From Proteobacteria bacterium SG_bin6 (GTDB lineage Bacteria; Pseudomonadota; Alphaproteobacteria; Sphingomonadales; Sphingomonadaceae), in assembly GCA_002083435.1 (NCBI GenBank), contig LWDJ01000005.1, positions 1-64,000 of the forward strand: a stretch of DNA of 64,000 nucleotides, given 5' to 3'. The notes under the pieces were generated by a model. The model did not search any database and had not been told where the DNA came from. It was given only the letters and a program-made list of their open reading frames with translations. The stretch's first letter is position 1. Every line of letters starts with the position of its first letter. Below are positions 10,021-25,890 of the stretch, piece after piece. The translations under genes and the position numbers were made by a program.

Positions 10021-10818
10021 TTGCCCCGCCTGATCACCGCCTTTTCGAACCCGCTGGTCAAGCGCGTACGCTCCCTGCGCGACAAGCGGCACCGCCGCGC
10101 GGAGGGGCTATTCCTCGCCGAGGGGCTGCGCATCCTGACCGAGGCGCGCGAGGCCGGGCGGCTGCCGCGGTATCTGTTCTTCGCCGCTGACAGCGCGCGC
10201 CACCCGCTCGTCCAGGCGCTGATCGCCCGGGTGGAAGCGGCTGGCGGCGAGGCGATCGAGACCAGCGCGGACATTCTCGGCAAGCTATCGGGGAAGGACA
10301 ATCCGCAGACCGTGCTCGGCGTGTTCGAGGAATTCGCCGTGCCGCTCGTCAGCCTGGATCGAAGCGCGGCGCGCCTCTGGCTGGTCGCCGAACGGCTCCG
10401 CGATCCCGGCAATCTCGGCACGATCCTGCGCACTGGCGACGCGGTGGGCGCGGGCGGGCTGATCCTGGTCGACGAGTGTGTCGATCCCTTCTCGGTGGAG
10501 GCGGTGCGGGCGAGCATGGGCGCGCTGTTCACGGTGCCGGTGGTGCAAACGAGCTGGAACGACTTCATCGCCTGGCTGCGCGCCGGTCCGGGCCAGCTCG
10601 TCGCGCTCAGCCTCGATGCCGCGCATGATTATCGCACCGCGCGCTATCAGGCACCCTGCTTCCTGCTGACCGGCAACGAGGCGCAAGGACTGCCCCCCGC
10701 TTACGCCGCCGCCTGCGATCTGCGCGTGAAAATCCCGATGCGGGGCAAGGCCGACAGCCTGAACGCTGCGGTGGCGACGGCGGTCATGGCGTACGAAGTG
10801 CTGGCGCAACTGGGCTAG
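10021..10818 (+). CDS. TrmH/SpoU-family RNA 2'-O-methyltransferase
   Basis: This SPOUT-class RNA methyltransferase has 265 aa. It has an N-terminal substrate-binding domain (SNPLVKRVRSLRDKRHR, FLAEGLRIL) and a C-terminal knotted SAM domain with LRDPGNLGTILRTGDAVG, LTGNEAQGLP and the final IPMRGKADSLNAAVATAVM signature. The target RNA (23S rRNA or tRNA) cannot be told from sequence. The start is TTG, 44 bases after HPr, so it may be expressed with the phosphotransfer genes without sharing their role. Confidence 0.88.
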   Translation: MPRLITAFSNPLVKRVRSLRDKRHRRAEGLFLAEGLRILTEAREAGRLPRYLFFAADSARHPLVQALIARVEAAGGEAIETSADILGKLSGKDNPQTVLGVFEEFAVPLVSLDRSAARLWLVAERLRDPGNLGTILRTGDAVGAGGLILVDECVDPFSVEAVRASMGALFTVPVVQTSWNDFIAWLRAGPGQLVALSLDAAHDYRTARYQAPCFLLTGNEAQGLPPAYAAACDLRVKIPMRGKADSLNAAVATAVMAYEVLAQLG

Positions 10819-10984
10819 GGCGGTTTCCGGTCCGATGGCTTCGGATCACCGATCTGGATGGTCGGTCCGCCAAGACTAGCGAGACCGCGGGTGAGGCCGC
10901 CTGCCCCGTGATCGCTTTAACGCCCCGCCAGAAACGTGGACCAGGGCGACCCGCCAGCGGCCCGGCCGCCCCGTACCGCCGCGC

Positions 10985-12877
10985 CTACTCCACCACCGGC
11001 AGCCAAACCGCGCTCGCCTGCGCGCCGCCGCGCATCAGCGTGATGGTCGCGGGTTTATAGTCGCTGGATTTGGCGAGGAAGATGTTGGGCACATAGGTTT
11101 GCGGGTTGCGATCATAGAGCGGGAACAGGCTCGATTGCACCTGCACCATGATCCGGTGCCCCGGCTGGAACACGTGGTTCACCGCCGGCAGGCGGAACTT
11201 GTAGCGCTGCACCTGCCCTGCGGGGATCGGCTTGGGATCGGCGAAGCTGTCGCGGTAGCGGCCGCGGAAAATGTCGAGGCTCACCGCGAGCTGATAGCCG
11301 CCCATCTTGCCGCCGCCCGGCGCCTCGTCGGGATAGACGTCGATCAGCTTCACGACGAAATCGCCATCGGTGCCGGTCGTCTTCGCGAAAATCTCCGCCC
11401 AGGGCACGCCCGAGACGGTGACCGCCTTGGTGAGCACCGGCGTCTGATAGGTCATCACATCGGGGCGGCCATCGACGTGGCGCTGGTCGCTCACCAGCCA
11501 GTCACCCCAGCGGCCGTCATCGAAATTCACCGGCCGTGACAGGTGCGGCACCGGCTTGGCGGGATCGCTCAGATAGCTGTCGCCGCCGCCCGCGCCCTTG
11601 GCGAAGCCGAGGCCGCCGGCCTCGCTCAGATAGATGGGCGTCAGCGGCTTGGCGCAGCCAGCTTCGCACGCGGCGGGCCAGCTCGCGAAGCGCTGCCAGC
11701 GATCCTCGGCGGTGTTGTAGATGGTCGCCGCCGGCGGGGTGTAGGCCGGGCCGTCCTTCAGATATTGATCGAACAGCGGCAGCACCATGTCGTCGCGGAA
11801 CTGGGCGGCGGTATCGGTGCGCCATTTGAGCGGTCCCAGCTCGCGCCCCTCGCGGTTGACCTGGCTGTGGCGCCATGGCCCCATCACCAGCCAGTTATTG
11901 CCGGTCTTGCCCGCGGCGCGCAGAGCCTCCCAGGCGTGGATCGCGCCGTACATATCCTCCTGATCCCACAGCCCCTGCTCCCAGAGCGTCGGCACGTTGC
12001 TGGGATTGGCGGCAAGCATCTTGTCGAGCGCCTGGCCTTGCCAGAAGGCGTCATAAGCCGGGTGCTGCACCATCCGCTGCCATGCCGGCAGCTGATCGAA
12101 CCCCGAGCGCTTGGCCCATTCCGCGGCGCCGCCGATCCGGCGGAACTCCTCATAATTGTCGTAGATGCCGGTCGCGGGATCGTCGCCCTTGCCCTTGTAG
12201 CCGGTCTGCGAGGCGATCCAGCCGATATTGGCCAGGCGGAAGGCGCCGTAATGGAACCAGTCATCGCCCATCCAGCCATCGATCATCGGGCTTTCGGGCG
12301 CGGCGACCTTCAGCGCCGGGTGCGGCTTCAGCAGCGCCATCACCACGGTGAAGCCTTCGTAGGACGAGCCGATCATCCCCACCCGCCCATTCGATTCGGG
12401 CAGGTTGGCCTTGTTCACCAGCCAGTCGATCGTGTCCCAAGCATCGGTGGTGTGATCGGTGGTCGTGGGGTTGAGCGGCCCGACCGGCGGGCGGGTGACG
12501 ACATAGTCGCCTTCCGACTTATACTTGCCGCGCACGTCCTGATAGACGCGGATATAGCCGCCCTTCACGAAGCCTTCGTCAGCGAGCGGCAGCATCGACA
12601 GCATGTTGGGGCTGTCCATCCGGTTCGCCCGCGCGCTCGCGTTATAGGGTGTGCGGGTAAGGACAATCGGCGCGTTTTGCGCCCCCTTGGGAATGACGAT
12701 GACGGTGTAGAGCTTCACCCCGTCGCGCATCGGGATCATCACTTCGCGCTTCACATAATCGTTCGCGGTCTGCGGTGGCTGGAACTTGGCCGGCACGTCG
12801 CCACTGGGCGCCGCCTGCTGGGCCAGGGCCGGGGTGAGCGCGAGCACGGCTGCGCCGAGCAGGATGATTTTCTTCAC
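10985..12877 (-). CDS. Alpha-amino-acid ester hydrolase, exported (CocE/S15 superfamily)
   Basis: This 630-aa exported hydrolase has a signal peptide (KKIILLGAAVLALTPALAQQ). It strongly resembles alpha-amino-acid ester hydrolases, which cleave and form alpha-amino beta-lactams and amino-acid esters. Nucleophile Ser172 lies in GSSYEG, Asp305 in LWDQEDMYG and His337 in GPWRHS. The carboxylate cluster that reads the substrate amino group has candidates in Glu307, Asp308 and the GWMGDDW segment. A C-terminal jelly-roll domain follows. The start is a GTG at 12877 with GAGGGAG before it; the longer open frame lacks the signal peptide. It diverges from a GFA-family gene. The natural substrate may be a peptide or amino-acid ester rather than an antibiotic. 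Confidence 0.9.
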   Translation of the reverse strand: MKKIILLGAAVLALTPALAQQAAPSGDVPAKFQPPQTANDYVKREVMIPMRDGVKLYTVIVIPKGAQNAPIVLTRTPYNASARANRMDSPNMLSMLPLADEGFVKGGYIRVYQDVRGKYKSEGDYVVTRPPVGPLNPTTTDHTTDAWDTIDWLVNKANLPESNGRVGMIGSSYEGFTVVMALLKPHPALKVAAPESPMIDGWMGDDWFHYGAFRLANIGWIASQTGYKGKGDDPATGIYDNYEEFRRIGGAAEWAKRSGFDQLPAWQRMVQHPAYDAFWQGQALDKMLAANPSNVPTLWEQGLWDQEDMYGAIHAWEALRAAGKTGNNWLVMGPWRHSQVNREGRELGPLKWRTDTAAQFRDDMVLPLFDQYLKDGPAYTPPAATIYNTAEDRWQRFASWPAACEAGCAKPLTPIYLSEAGGLGFAKGAGGGDSYLSDPAKPVPHLSRPVNFDDGRWGDWLVSDQRHVDGRPDVMTYQTPVLTKAVTVSGVPWAEIFAKTTGTDGDFVVKLIDVYPDEAPGGGKMGGYQLAVSLDIFRGRYRDSFADPKPIPAGQVQRYKFRLPAVNHVFQPGHRIMVQVQSSLFPLYDRNPQTYVPNIFLAKSSDYKPATITLMRGGAQASAVWLPVVE

Positions 12878-12943
12878 GTGGCATTCTCCCTCGCCTAAGT
12901 CTTGGCGCGAGGCGCGGCTCCCGCGCAAGGGGTTGGAGGCGAA

Positions 12944-13333
12944 ATGAGCGAAACGCATAGCGGCGGCTGCCTGTGCGGCGCGGTCCGCATCACGGTCGAG
13001 GGTCCGCTGGGGCCGGTGTCGGCGTGCCACTGCGCGCAATGCCGGCGTCAGTCGGGCCATTATTGGGCAGCGACCGAGGTGCCACGCGCGGCGGTGCGGA
13101 TCGAGGGCGAAGCGGCGCTCCGCTGGTATCAGGCCTCGCCGCGCGCCCGGCGCGACTTTTGCGGCACCTGCGGATCGTTCCTGTTGTGGCAGCTGATCGA
13201 GAACGACATGATCGACGTCGCGATGGGGGCGCTGGACGCGCCGAGCGGCACCGCCCTCGCCCAGCACATCTTCGTAGCCGAGAAGGGCGATTATTACACC
13301 ATCGCCGACGGCCTGCCGCAGCGAGCGGACTAA
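12944..13333 (+). CDS. GFA-family protein (glutathione-dependent formaldehyde-activating fold)
   Basis: This small zinc-binding beta protein of the GFA/CENP-V family has 129 aa. Cysteine motifs are Cys9-x-Cys11 (GGCLCGAVR), CHCAQCRRQSG and CGTCGSF, which together provide the structural and catalytic zinc sites. Members are often annotated as formaldehyde-activating enzymes, but most have no proven substrate. The ATG at 12944 has TTGGAGG upstream and is preferred over an earlier in-frame start. It diverges from the ester hydrolase across 66 bases. Confidence 0.9.
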   Translation: MSETHSGGCLCGAVRITVEGPLGPVSACHCAQCRRQSGHYWAATEVPRAAVRIEGEAALRWYQASPRARRDFCGTCGSFLLWQLIENDMIDVAMGALDAPSGTALAQHIFVAEKGDYYTIADGLPQRAD

Positions 13334-13425
13334 CCCCCGGATGCGCGTCCCCAGCACGGGCCGGGGCCAAGACGCGACGGCTGTTGCTTGGTTCGAGCGC
13401 CATGGCAGCCGCGCCCATGCTGGGC

Positions 13426-13443
13426 CCCCGGCCTTCGCCGGGG
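13426..13443. repeat. CCTTCG-type GC palindrome
   Basis: A 7-bp perfect stem (CCCCGGC / GCCGGGG) with loop CTTC lies upstream of the rpoB promoter. A related palindrome with the same GCCTTCGCC core lies at 39174-39198. It looks like a dispersed intergenic repeat. Confidence 0.45.
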
Positions 13444-13481
13444 ACCAGTTTTGGGGATGGAAGAAACCCGCCCTACCCCCT

Positions 13482-13510
13482 TTGACAGCATCCAACACCG
13501 CCCCTATATC
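13482..13510 (+). promoter_or_regulatory. Probable sigma-70 promoter of rpoB
   Basis: A perfect -35 box TTGACA (13482-13487) and a -10 box TATATC (13505-13510) are separated by exactly 17 bases. This is the best promoter match seen in the window. The start of transcription would fall near 13517, giving a leader of about 180 bases. Confidence 0.75.
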
Positions 13511-13598
13511 GCGCGCTCTGCCACATCTTCCGGGACAGGACGCGCCGTCGCGCAGCGTGTTCGCAGCATGGGAAGAGTGGTGACCGGACGCTGAAGCT

Positions 13599-13627
13599 GC
13601 GAGCCCCATCGGGCATCGCGGCTTTTT
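13599..13627 (+). promoter_or_regulatory. Attenuator-like hairpin in the rpoB leader
   Basis: Stem GCGA-GCCC / GGGC-a-TCGC with loop CATC (13599-13619) is followed by GGC and five T residues (13623-13627), the form of an intrinsic terminator inside the leader. A second hairpin (CCCGG / CCGGG, 13648-13663) follows. A possible 8-codon frame (13568-13594) ends 4 bases before the first stem. A regulatory role is inferred. Confidence 0.45.
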
Positions 13628-13699
13628 GCGTCTCTAGGCGTGCCTGGCCCGGCGGCAACCGGGACGCTTATTTTCGGCTGACGAGGCGATACCGACCCC

Positions 13700-17854
<4,155 letters not shown>

Positions 17855-17864
17855 CTTTCTTCCT

Positions 17865-17965
17865 CCCTCTCCCCTTCAGGGGAGAGGGTCGGGGAGAGGG
17901 GACGGTGTGGCAGCCTGGCGCGCGGCATCCCCCTCTCCCAACCCTCTCCCCTGAAGGGGAGAGGG
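17865..17965. repeat. Large palindromic repeat between rpoB and rpoC
   Basis: Two near-identical arms of about 37 bases (17865-17901 and 17929-17965) are inverted copies of each other. Each contains a perfect 10-bp hairpin, CCCTCTCCCC / GGGGAGAGGG, with loop TTCA or TGAA. It occupies nearly all of the 128-base rpoB-rpoC space. Related CCTCCCC/GGGGAGG palindromes lie at 37608-37727, 46165-46188 and 47102-47123. It resembles a dispersed REP-like or MITE-like element. The rpoC ribosome site (GGAG near 17972) lies outside it. Confidence 0.8.
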
Positions 17966-17982
17966 CCTAGCGGAGCCAAGAC

Positions 17983-22272
<4,290 letters not shown>

Positions 22273-22297
22273 GCCACGCGTCGCTGACACGATAGGC

Positions 22298-22334
22298 GCC
22301 GTCCGGGAGCGATCCCGGGCGGCGTTTGTGTTTT
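22298..22334 (+). terminator. Intrinsic terminator after rpoC
   Basis: A 10-bp stem (GCCGTCCGGG / CCCGGGCGGC, with one G-U pair) and a 6-base loop are followed by GTTTGTGTTTT. It lies 25 bases after the rpoC stop. Confidence 0.85.
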
Positions 22335-22415
22335 CGTCATCATGCGCGCTGTGTGCAACGCTCCCTCCGCTTGCCGCATTGAACCGCACGACAACGCGAC
22401 GGCGGAGGAACCCCA

Positions 22416-23678
22416 ATGCAATCCCCTTATCTCAGCCTGTTGCATGAGCTGTTCCCGCGCCGCCTGCAGCAATGGCTGGGGCCGATCGCCGCGGCGGCGC
22501 TGCTCGGCATTGTGATCGCACTGGCGGTGGTATGGACGGGGCTGCTCGATCTCGCCGCCTCGGTGCCCCACCCCGCCGGTTGGTCGACCCTGCTGCACTA
22601 CACTTTCAAGCGCTCGGCGGCGTTTCACGCCGGGGGACTAGAGCCGCCGCCCGACATCAACAGCGCGGCGCTGATCCAGAAGGGCGCGATCTATTATGAC
22701 CGCGTCTGCTCGCACTGCCACAGCGTCCCGGGGCGCGGGCAGAACGTCGTCGCGCTCGCGATGCGGCCGCAACCGCAATATCTGCCGAGTGTCGCGCAGG
22801 ATTTCACCGCGCCCGAGCTGTTCTGGATCATCAAGCACGGGATCAAATATTCCGCGATGCCCGCCTGGCCAGTGCAGGACCGTGATGACGAAGTGTGGGC
22901 GCTCGCAGCCTTCGTGAAGCAACTGCCGAAGATGCGCGGCGACGCATACCGCCGGCTGATCGGCGCGGACCTGCCCAATGCGATGCCACCCTTCGCGCCC
23001 GGCACGGTGAAGCCGGTGCCCTATCACCCCGGCATCCTTACCCCCGATGCCTCCGAACAGCGGATCGAGCGGCCGAGCTATGGCTTTGGCGATGACGAGG
23101 CGAGCGACGCGGTTGGCGGCAGCTGCGTCGCGTGCCATGGGCGCGATGGCGCCGGGCGGCCGGGCGGGGCCTTCCCCAATATCGCGCTGTTGACCGAGGA
23201 GCAGATCGCGACCGCGCTCAACCGTTACGCGAGCGGCACGCGGCCAAGCGGCTTCATGCAGACCGTGGCGCTCAACCTGACGCCGGATCAAATCGCTGGG
23301 CTGGCGCGCTATTATGCCAGCCAGCCCAAGCGCCAGGCGGACCAGCTGCACCCCGATGCCGCGCTGCTCCAGCTCGGCGAGCGAATCGCGACGCACGGCG
23401 ATCCCGCCCGAAGGGTCGGCGCCTGCGCCAGCTGCCATGATTACATCCGGGCGGTGGCCAAGGCCTATCCCAAGATCGACGGACAGAACCGCTATTATCT
23501 GCGCGATCAGCTCAAGCTGTTTCGCACCGGCTTGCGCGGCGGCACCGGGCGAGCCAATCCGATGTACGCTGCAGCCAGCCACATGTCTGACCGGGAGATT
23601 GACGGCGTGGCGCTATATTATGCCGCGCGCTCGCCGGACGCGCCCCGGCCGCCGGTCGTCGGCGGCGCGGGAGGTTAG
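22416..23678 (+). CDS. Membrane-anchored triheme cytochrome c
   Basis: This 420-aa protein has one N-terminal membrane helix (about residues 20-45) and a periplasmic part with three heme c sites: CSHCH (98-102), CVACH (237-241) and CASCH (337-341). Candidate distal Met ligands lie in YSAMPAWP, GFMQTVA and NPMYAAASHM. Three cytochrome c domains in a row behind a single anchor suggest electron transfer at the membrane. The partner could be a terminal oxidase or a periplasmic dehydrogenase, but none is encoded nearby. It follows the rpoC terminator and ends 4 bases into the convergent dnaA gene. Confidence 0.9.
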   Translation: MQSPYLSLLHELFPRRLQQWLGPIAAAALLGIVIALAVVWTGLLDLAASVPHPAGWSTLLHYTFKRSAAFHAGGLEPPPDINSAALIQKGAIYYDRVCSHCHSVPGRGQNVVALAMRPQPQYLPSVAQDFTAPELFWIIKHGIKYSAMPAWPVQDRDDEVWALAAFVKQLPKMRGDAYRRLIGADLPNAMPPFAPGTVKPVPYHPGILTPDASEQRIERPSYGFGDDEASDAVGGSCVACHGRDGAGRPGGAFPNIALLTEEQIATALNRYASGTRPSGFMQTVALNLTPDQIAGLARYYASQPKRQADQLHPDAALLQLGERIATHGDPARRVGACASCHDYIRAVAKAYPKIDGQNRYYLRDQLKLFRTGLRGGTGRANPMYAAASHMSDREIDGVALYYAARSPDAPRPPVVGGAGG

Positions 23679-25087
23679 GCTTCCAGGTCGCGCATCAGGC
23701 GGCGCACCGCCTGGTCGATCTCGCCATCCTGCCCGCGCAGTTCCTCGATCCGGCGGACCGCATGGATCACGGTCGAATGGTCGCGCCCGCCGAACTTGCG
23801 CCCGATCTCGGGCAATGAGCGCGTCGTCAGCCGCTTGGCGAGATACATCGCGATCTGGCGCGGCCGCGCGACCACGCGGGCACGGCGCGCGCTCACCAAA
23901 TCGAGCGGCTTCAGATCAAAATAGGCGGAGACCGCGCGCTGGATCTCGTCGATCGTCACCCGCTTCTGCGCGCCGCGCAGCACCTCGCCCAGCGTCTCCA
24001 GGGCGAAATCCATGTCGATCCGTGCCTCCGTCAGCTGCGCATAGGCGACGAGGCGGTTGAGCGCCCCCTCCAGCTCGCGCACACTGCTGCTGAGCCGCAG
24101 CGCGAGTAGATCGAGCACCTCGGCCGGCACCGCGACCGCCAGTTCGGCCAGGCGGGCGTCGAGGATCGCGCGACGCAGCTCCGGCTCGGGCGGCTTGATA
24201 TCAGCAACGAAGCCGCTCGCGAAGCGCGAGAGGATCCGCGCCTCGACGCCTTCCAGCCCCTGGGGGGCGCGATCGGCGGCGACCACCAGCCTTTTTCCGG
24301 CGGCCATCACCTCGTTGATCGTGTGAAAGAACTCTTCCTGAGTCGCGTCCTTGCCGGCGATGAACTGGAGATCGTCGATCATCAGCAGATCGGCGGAACG
24401 CAGCCGCGCCTTGAACGCGAAGGTATCACGCGCGCGCATCGCCTGGACGAATTCGAACATGAACCGCTCGGCCGACATATAGATCACGCGAGCGCCGGGC
24501 TGGACCGCGAGGAAGGCCTGGCCGATCGCGTGCATGAGATGTGTCTTGCCAAGCCCAGTGCCGCCATGGAGGAACAGCGGGCTGAAGCGGGGCGCGCCGG
24601 GCTCGGCGAGCGCGCGCGCGGCGTTGAACGCGACCCGGTTCGATCCGCCCACCACGAACCGCTCAAAGGTCCAGCGCGGATCGAGCGCGGGGCGCGACGC
24701 CGGATCGGTGGCGGGAGCGGGCACGGGCTCGGCGGCGCGCGATTCGGCGCGCGCCTGATCGATCGAGACGATCTCGGCACTCACCACCGCGAGCGGCGCG
24801 GCCGCGCTCGCGGTTTCGATGACGACCGTGAGGACGCCGGGGACGAGCGCGCGAAACTCATGAGTCAGCCGTTCGCCGTAGTTATTGCGCACCCAATTGG
24901 TCATGAACGCGGAGGGCAGCGCCAGGCGAACGATGTCCTGCTCGCCGGTTTCCACCAAGGTCAGCGGCTTCAGCCATTGATCGAACAGCCGCCCGCCCGC
25001 CGATTCGCGCAAACCGTTGCGGATTCGGCCCCAGGCGCGGGCGATATCGCTCAACTTGGTCGCGTTCTGAGCCCTAGAACCTTGCAC
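23675..25087 (-). CDS. dnaA: Chromosomal replication initiator protein DnaA
   Basis: DnaA is the AAA+ initiator that opens the replication origin. The 470-aa protein has an N-terminal helicase-loading domain, a variable Ala/Pro/Glu linker (about 95-135) and an ATPase core with Walker A GGTGLGKTH (Lys181) and Walker B LLMIDDLQFI. The C-terminal DNA-binding domain contains the signature FGGRDHSTVIHAVRRIEEL. The start is a GTG at 25087 with AGGAGA 7 bases upstream. The gene lies beside rpsT, as in several alphaproteobacteria. Its 3' end overlaps the convergent cytochrome gene by 4 bases. Confidence 0.98.
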   Translation of the reverse strand: MQGSRAQNATKLSDIARAWGRIRNGLRESAGGRLFDQWLKPLTLVETGEQDIVRLALPSAFMTNWVRNNYGERLTHEFRALVPGVLTVVIETASAAAPLAVVSAEIVSIDQARAESRAAEPVPAPATDPASRPALDPRWTFERFVVGGSNRVAFNAARALAEPGAPRFSPLFLHGGTGLGKTHLMHAIGQAFLAVQPGARVIYMSAERFMFEFVQAMRARDTFAFKARLRSADLLMIDDLQFIAGKDATQEEFFHTINEVMAAGKRLVVAADRAPQGLEGVEARILSRFASGFVADIKPPEPELRRAILDARLAELAVAVPAEVLDLLALRLSSSVRELEGALNRLVAYAQLTEARIDMDFALETLGEVLRGAQKRVTIDEIQRAVSAYFDLKPLDLVSARRARVVARPRQIAMYLAKRLTTRSLPEIGRKFGGRDHSTVIHAVRRIEELRGQDGEIDQAVRRLMRDLEA

Positions 25088-25230
25088 GCAATCGTCTCCT
25101 ATCCGCGCAAATACGCCCCTGCGCGGCCCGTTTTACCAACGACAAAGCTCCCCCAAGGCGAACACCGTCCGCCCGACGTCCCCATGCTTTCATCAAAAAC
25201 CGGACGTGACGATCGCACCGGCGAGTTCCA

Positions 25231-25258
25231 ATTATGAATAGCGGGATGAGTCGATCAA
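25231..25258 (-). promoter_or_regulatory. Candidate dnaA promoter
   Basis: On the minus strand a -35-like TTGATC (25258-25253) and a -10-like CATAAT (25236-25231) are separated by 16 bases. They lie about 145 bases before the dnaA GTG, inside an AT-rich stretch. The match is moderate. Confidence 0.4.
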
Positions 25259-25470
25259 GAGGCCAGTTGTAAACATTCTGAAATAATCAGGATTGACATG
25301 CGCAACCCCTAGGTTTTCCGAGGGCAACCCTTTTAAGTATCTATTCTAAAATGTTTTTTGTTGAACTCCGCCCGTCCGCGAAGCGCGAATCGTGGGATAA
25401 GCTACCGTCCCGTTTTGTGGCGCGTTTGTAAAAGCAAGTGGACGTCGACTCTGCTATGCGGCGCGCCGCC

Positions 25471-25505
25471 CAAACGCAAACGCCCGCCGACTGGGGCCGG
25501 CGGGC
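25471..25505 (-). terminator. Intrinsic terminator after rpsT
   Basis: An 8-bp perfect stem GCCCGCCG / CGGCGGGC (25482-25505) is followed on the minus strand by GTTTGCGTTTG. It lies 24 bases after the rpsT stop. Confidence 0.75.
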
Positions 25506-25529
25506 TAATCTGTTCGGGACTTGAAACGG

Positions 25530-25793
25530 TTAGGCGAGCGCCGAGACCGCCTTGGTCAGGCGCGAGAACTTCCGCGCGGCCGTGTTGCGATGCAGGACGC
25601 CCTTGGCAACACCGCGCGCCAGTTCAGGCTGCACCTCGCGCAGCGCGAGCTGGGCGGCACTCTTGTCGCCGGAGGCCAGCGCCGACTCGACCTTCTTCAC
25701 GAAGGTGCGGATGCGGCTGATTCGATTCTTGTTGACCACCGCACGGCGATCGTTCCGCCGGATCCGCTTTTTCGCTTGTGGCGTATTCGCCAT
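25530..25793 (-). CDS. rpsT: 30S ribosomal protein S20
   Basis: S20 binds 16S rRNA early in 30S assembly. The 87-aa protein starts MANTPQAKKRIRRNDRR and is Lys/Arg/Ala-rich and helical, with the normal length. The ATG at 25793 has GAGG 8 bases upstream; a longer open frame from 25838 lacks family similarity. It ends in a good intrinsic terminator. Confidence 0.97.
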   Translation of the reverse strand: MANTPQAKKRIRRNDRRAVVNKNRISRIRTFVKKVESALASGDKSAAQLALREVQPELARGVAKGVLHRNTAARKFSRLTKAVSALA

Positions 25794-25890
25794 GAAGAAC
25801 CTCGAGCCTTTGCTTGGATGAAGGAAGCACGCGGCCAAAGCCGCTTGCGAAGGCGCGGCCCTTAACCCCTTCGGACCGCTTGGTCAATCC

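Larger units (their letters stand above)
13334..13699 (+). other. 366-base non-coding region: spacer, rpoB promoter and rpoB leader
   Basis: The left part (13334-13480) holds a palindrome and nothing I can call coding. The right part holds a strong promoter (13482-13510) and a leader of about 180 bases with two hairpins (13599-13619 and 13648-13663) before the rpoB ATG. rplJ and rplL, which normally precede rpoB, are not here. Confidence 0.7.
25088..25529 (-). other. 442-base non-coding region upstream of dnaA
   Basis: It contains an AT-rich core (about 25230-25360) in an otherwise GC-rich chromosome, a candidate dnaA promoter (25231-25258) and the rpsT terminator at the far end. I found no convincing match to the DnaA box TTATCCACA, so I do not call it an origin. 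Confidence 0.6.

Noticed and set aside
12878..13609. N-terminal extension of the ester hydrolase frame over the GFA gene
   Set aside because: The signal peptide begins at the GTG at 12877 with a good ribosome site, and the extension would run antisense through the GFA gene.
17865..17965. CRISPR-like or terminator-only reading of the rpoB-rpoC palindromes
   Set aside because: Only two inverted arms, no regular direct repeats with spacers, and no T-run to support intrinsic termination.
25088..25529. Replication origin next to dnaA
   Set aside because: No convincing cluster of TTATCCACA-type boxes, and alphaproteobacterial origins often lie elsewhere; kept only as an AT-rich region.
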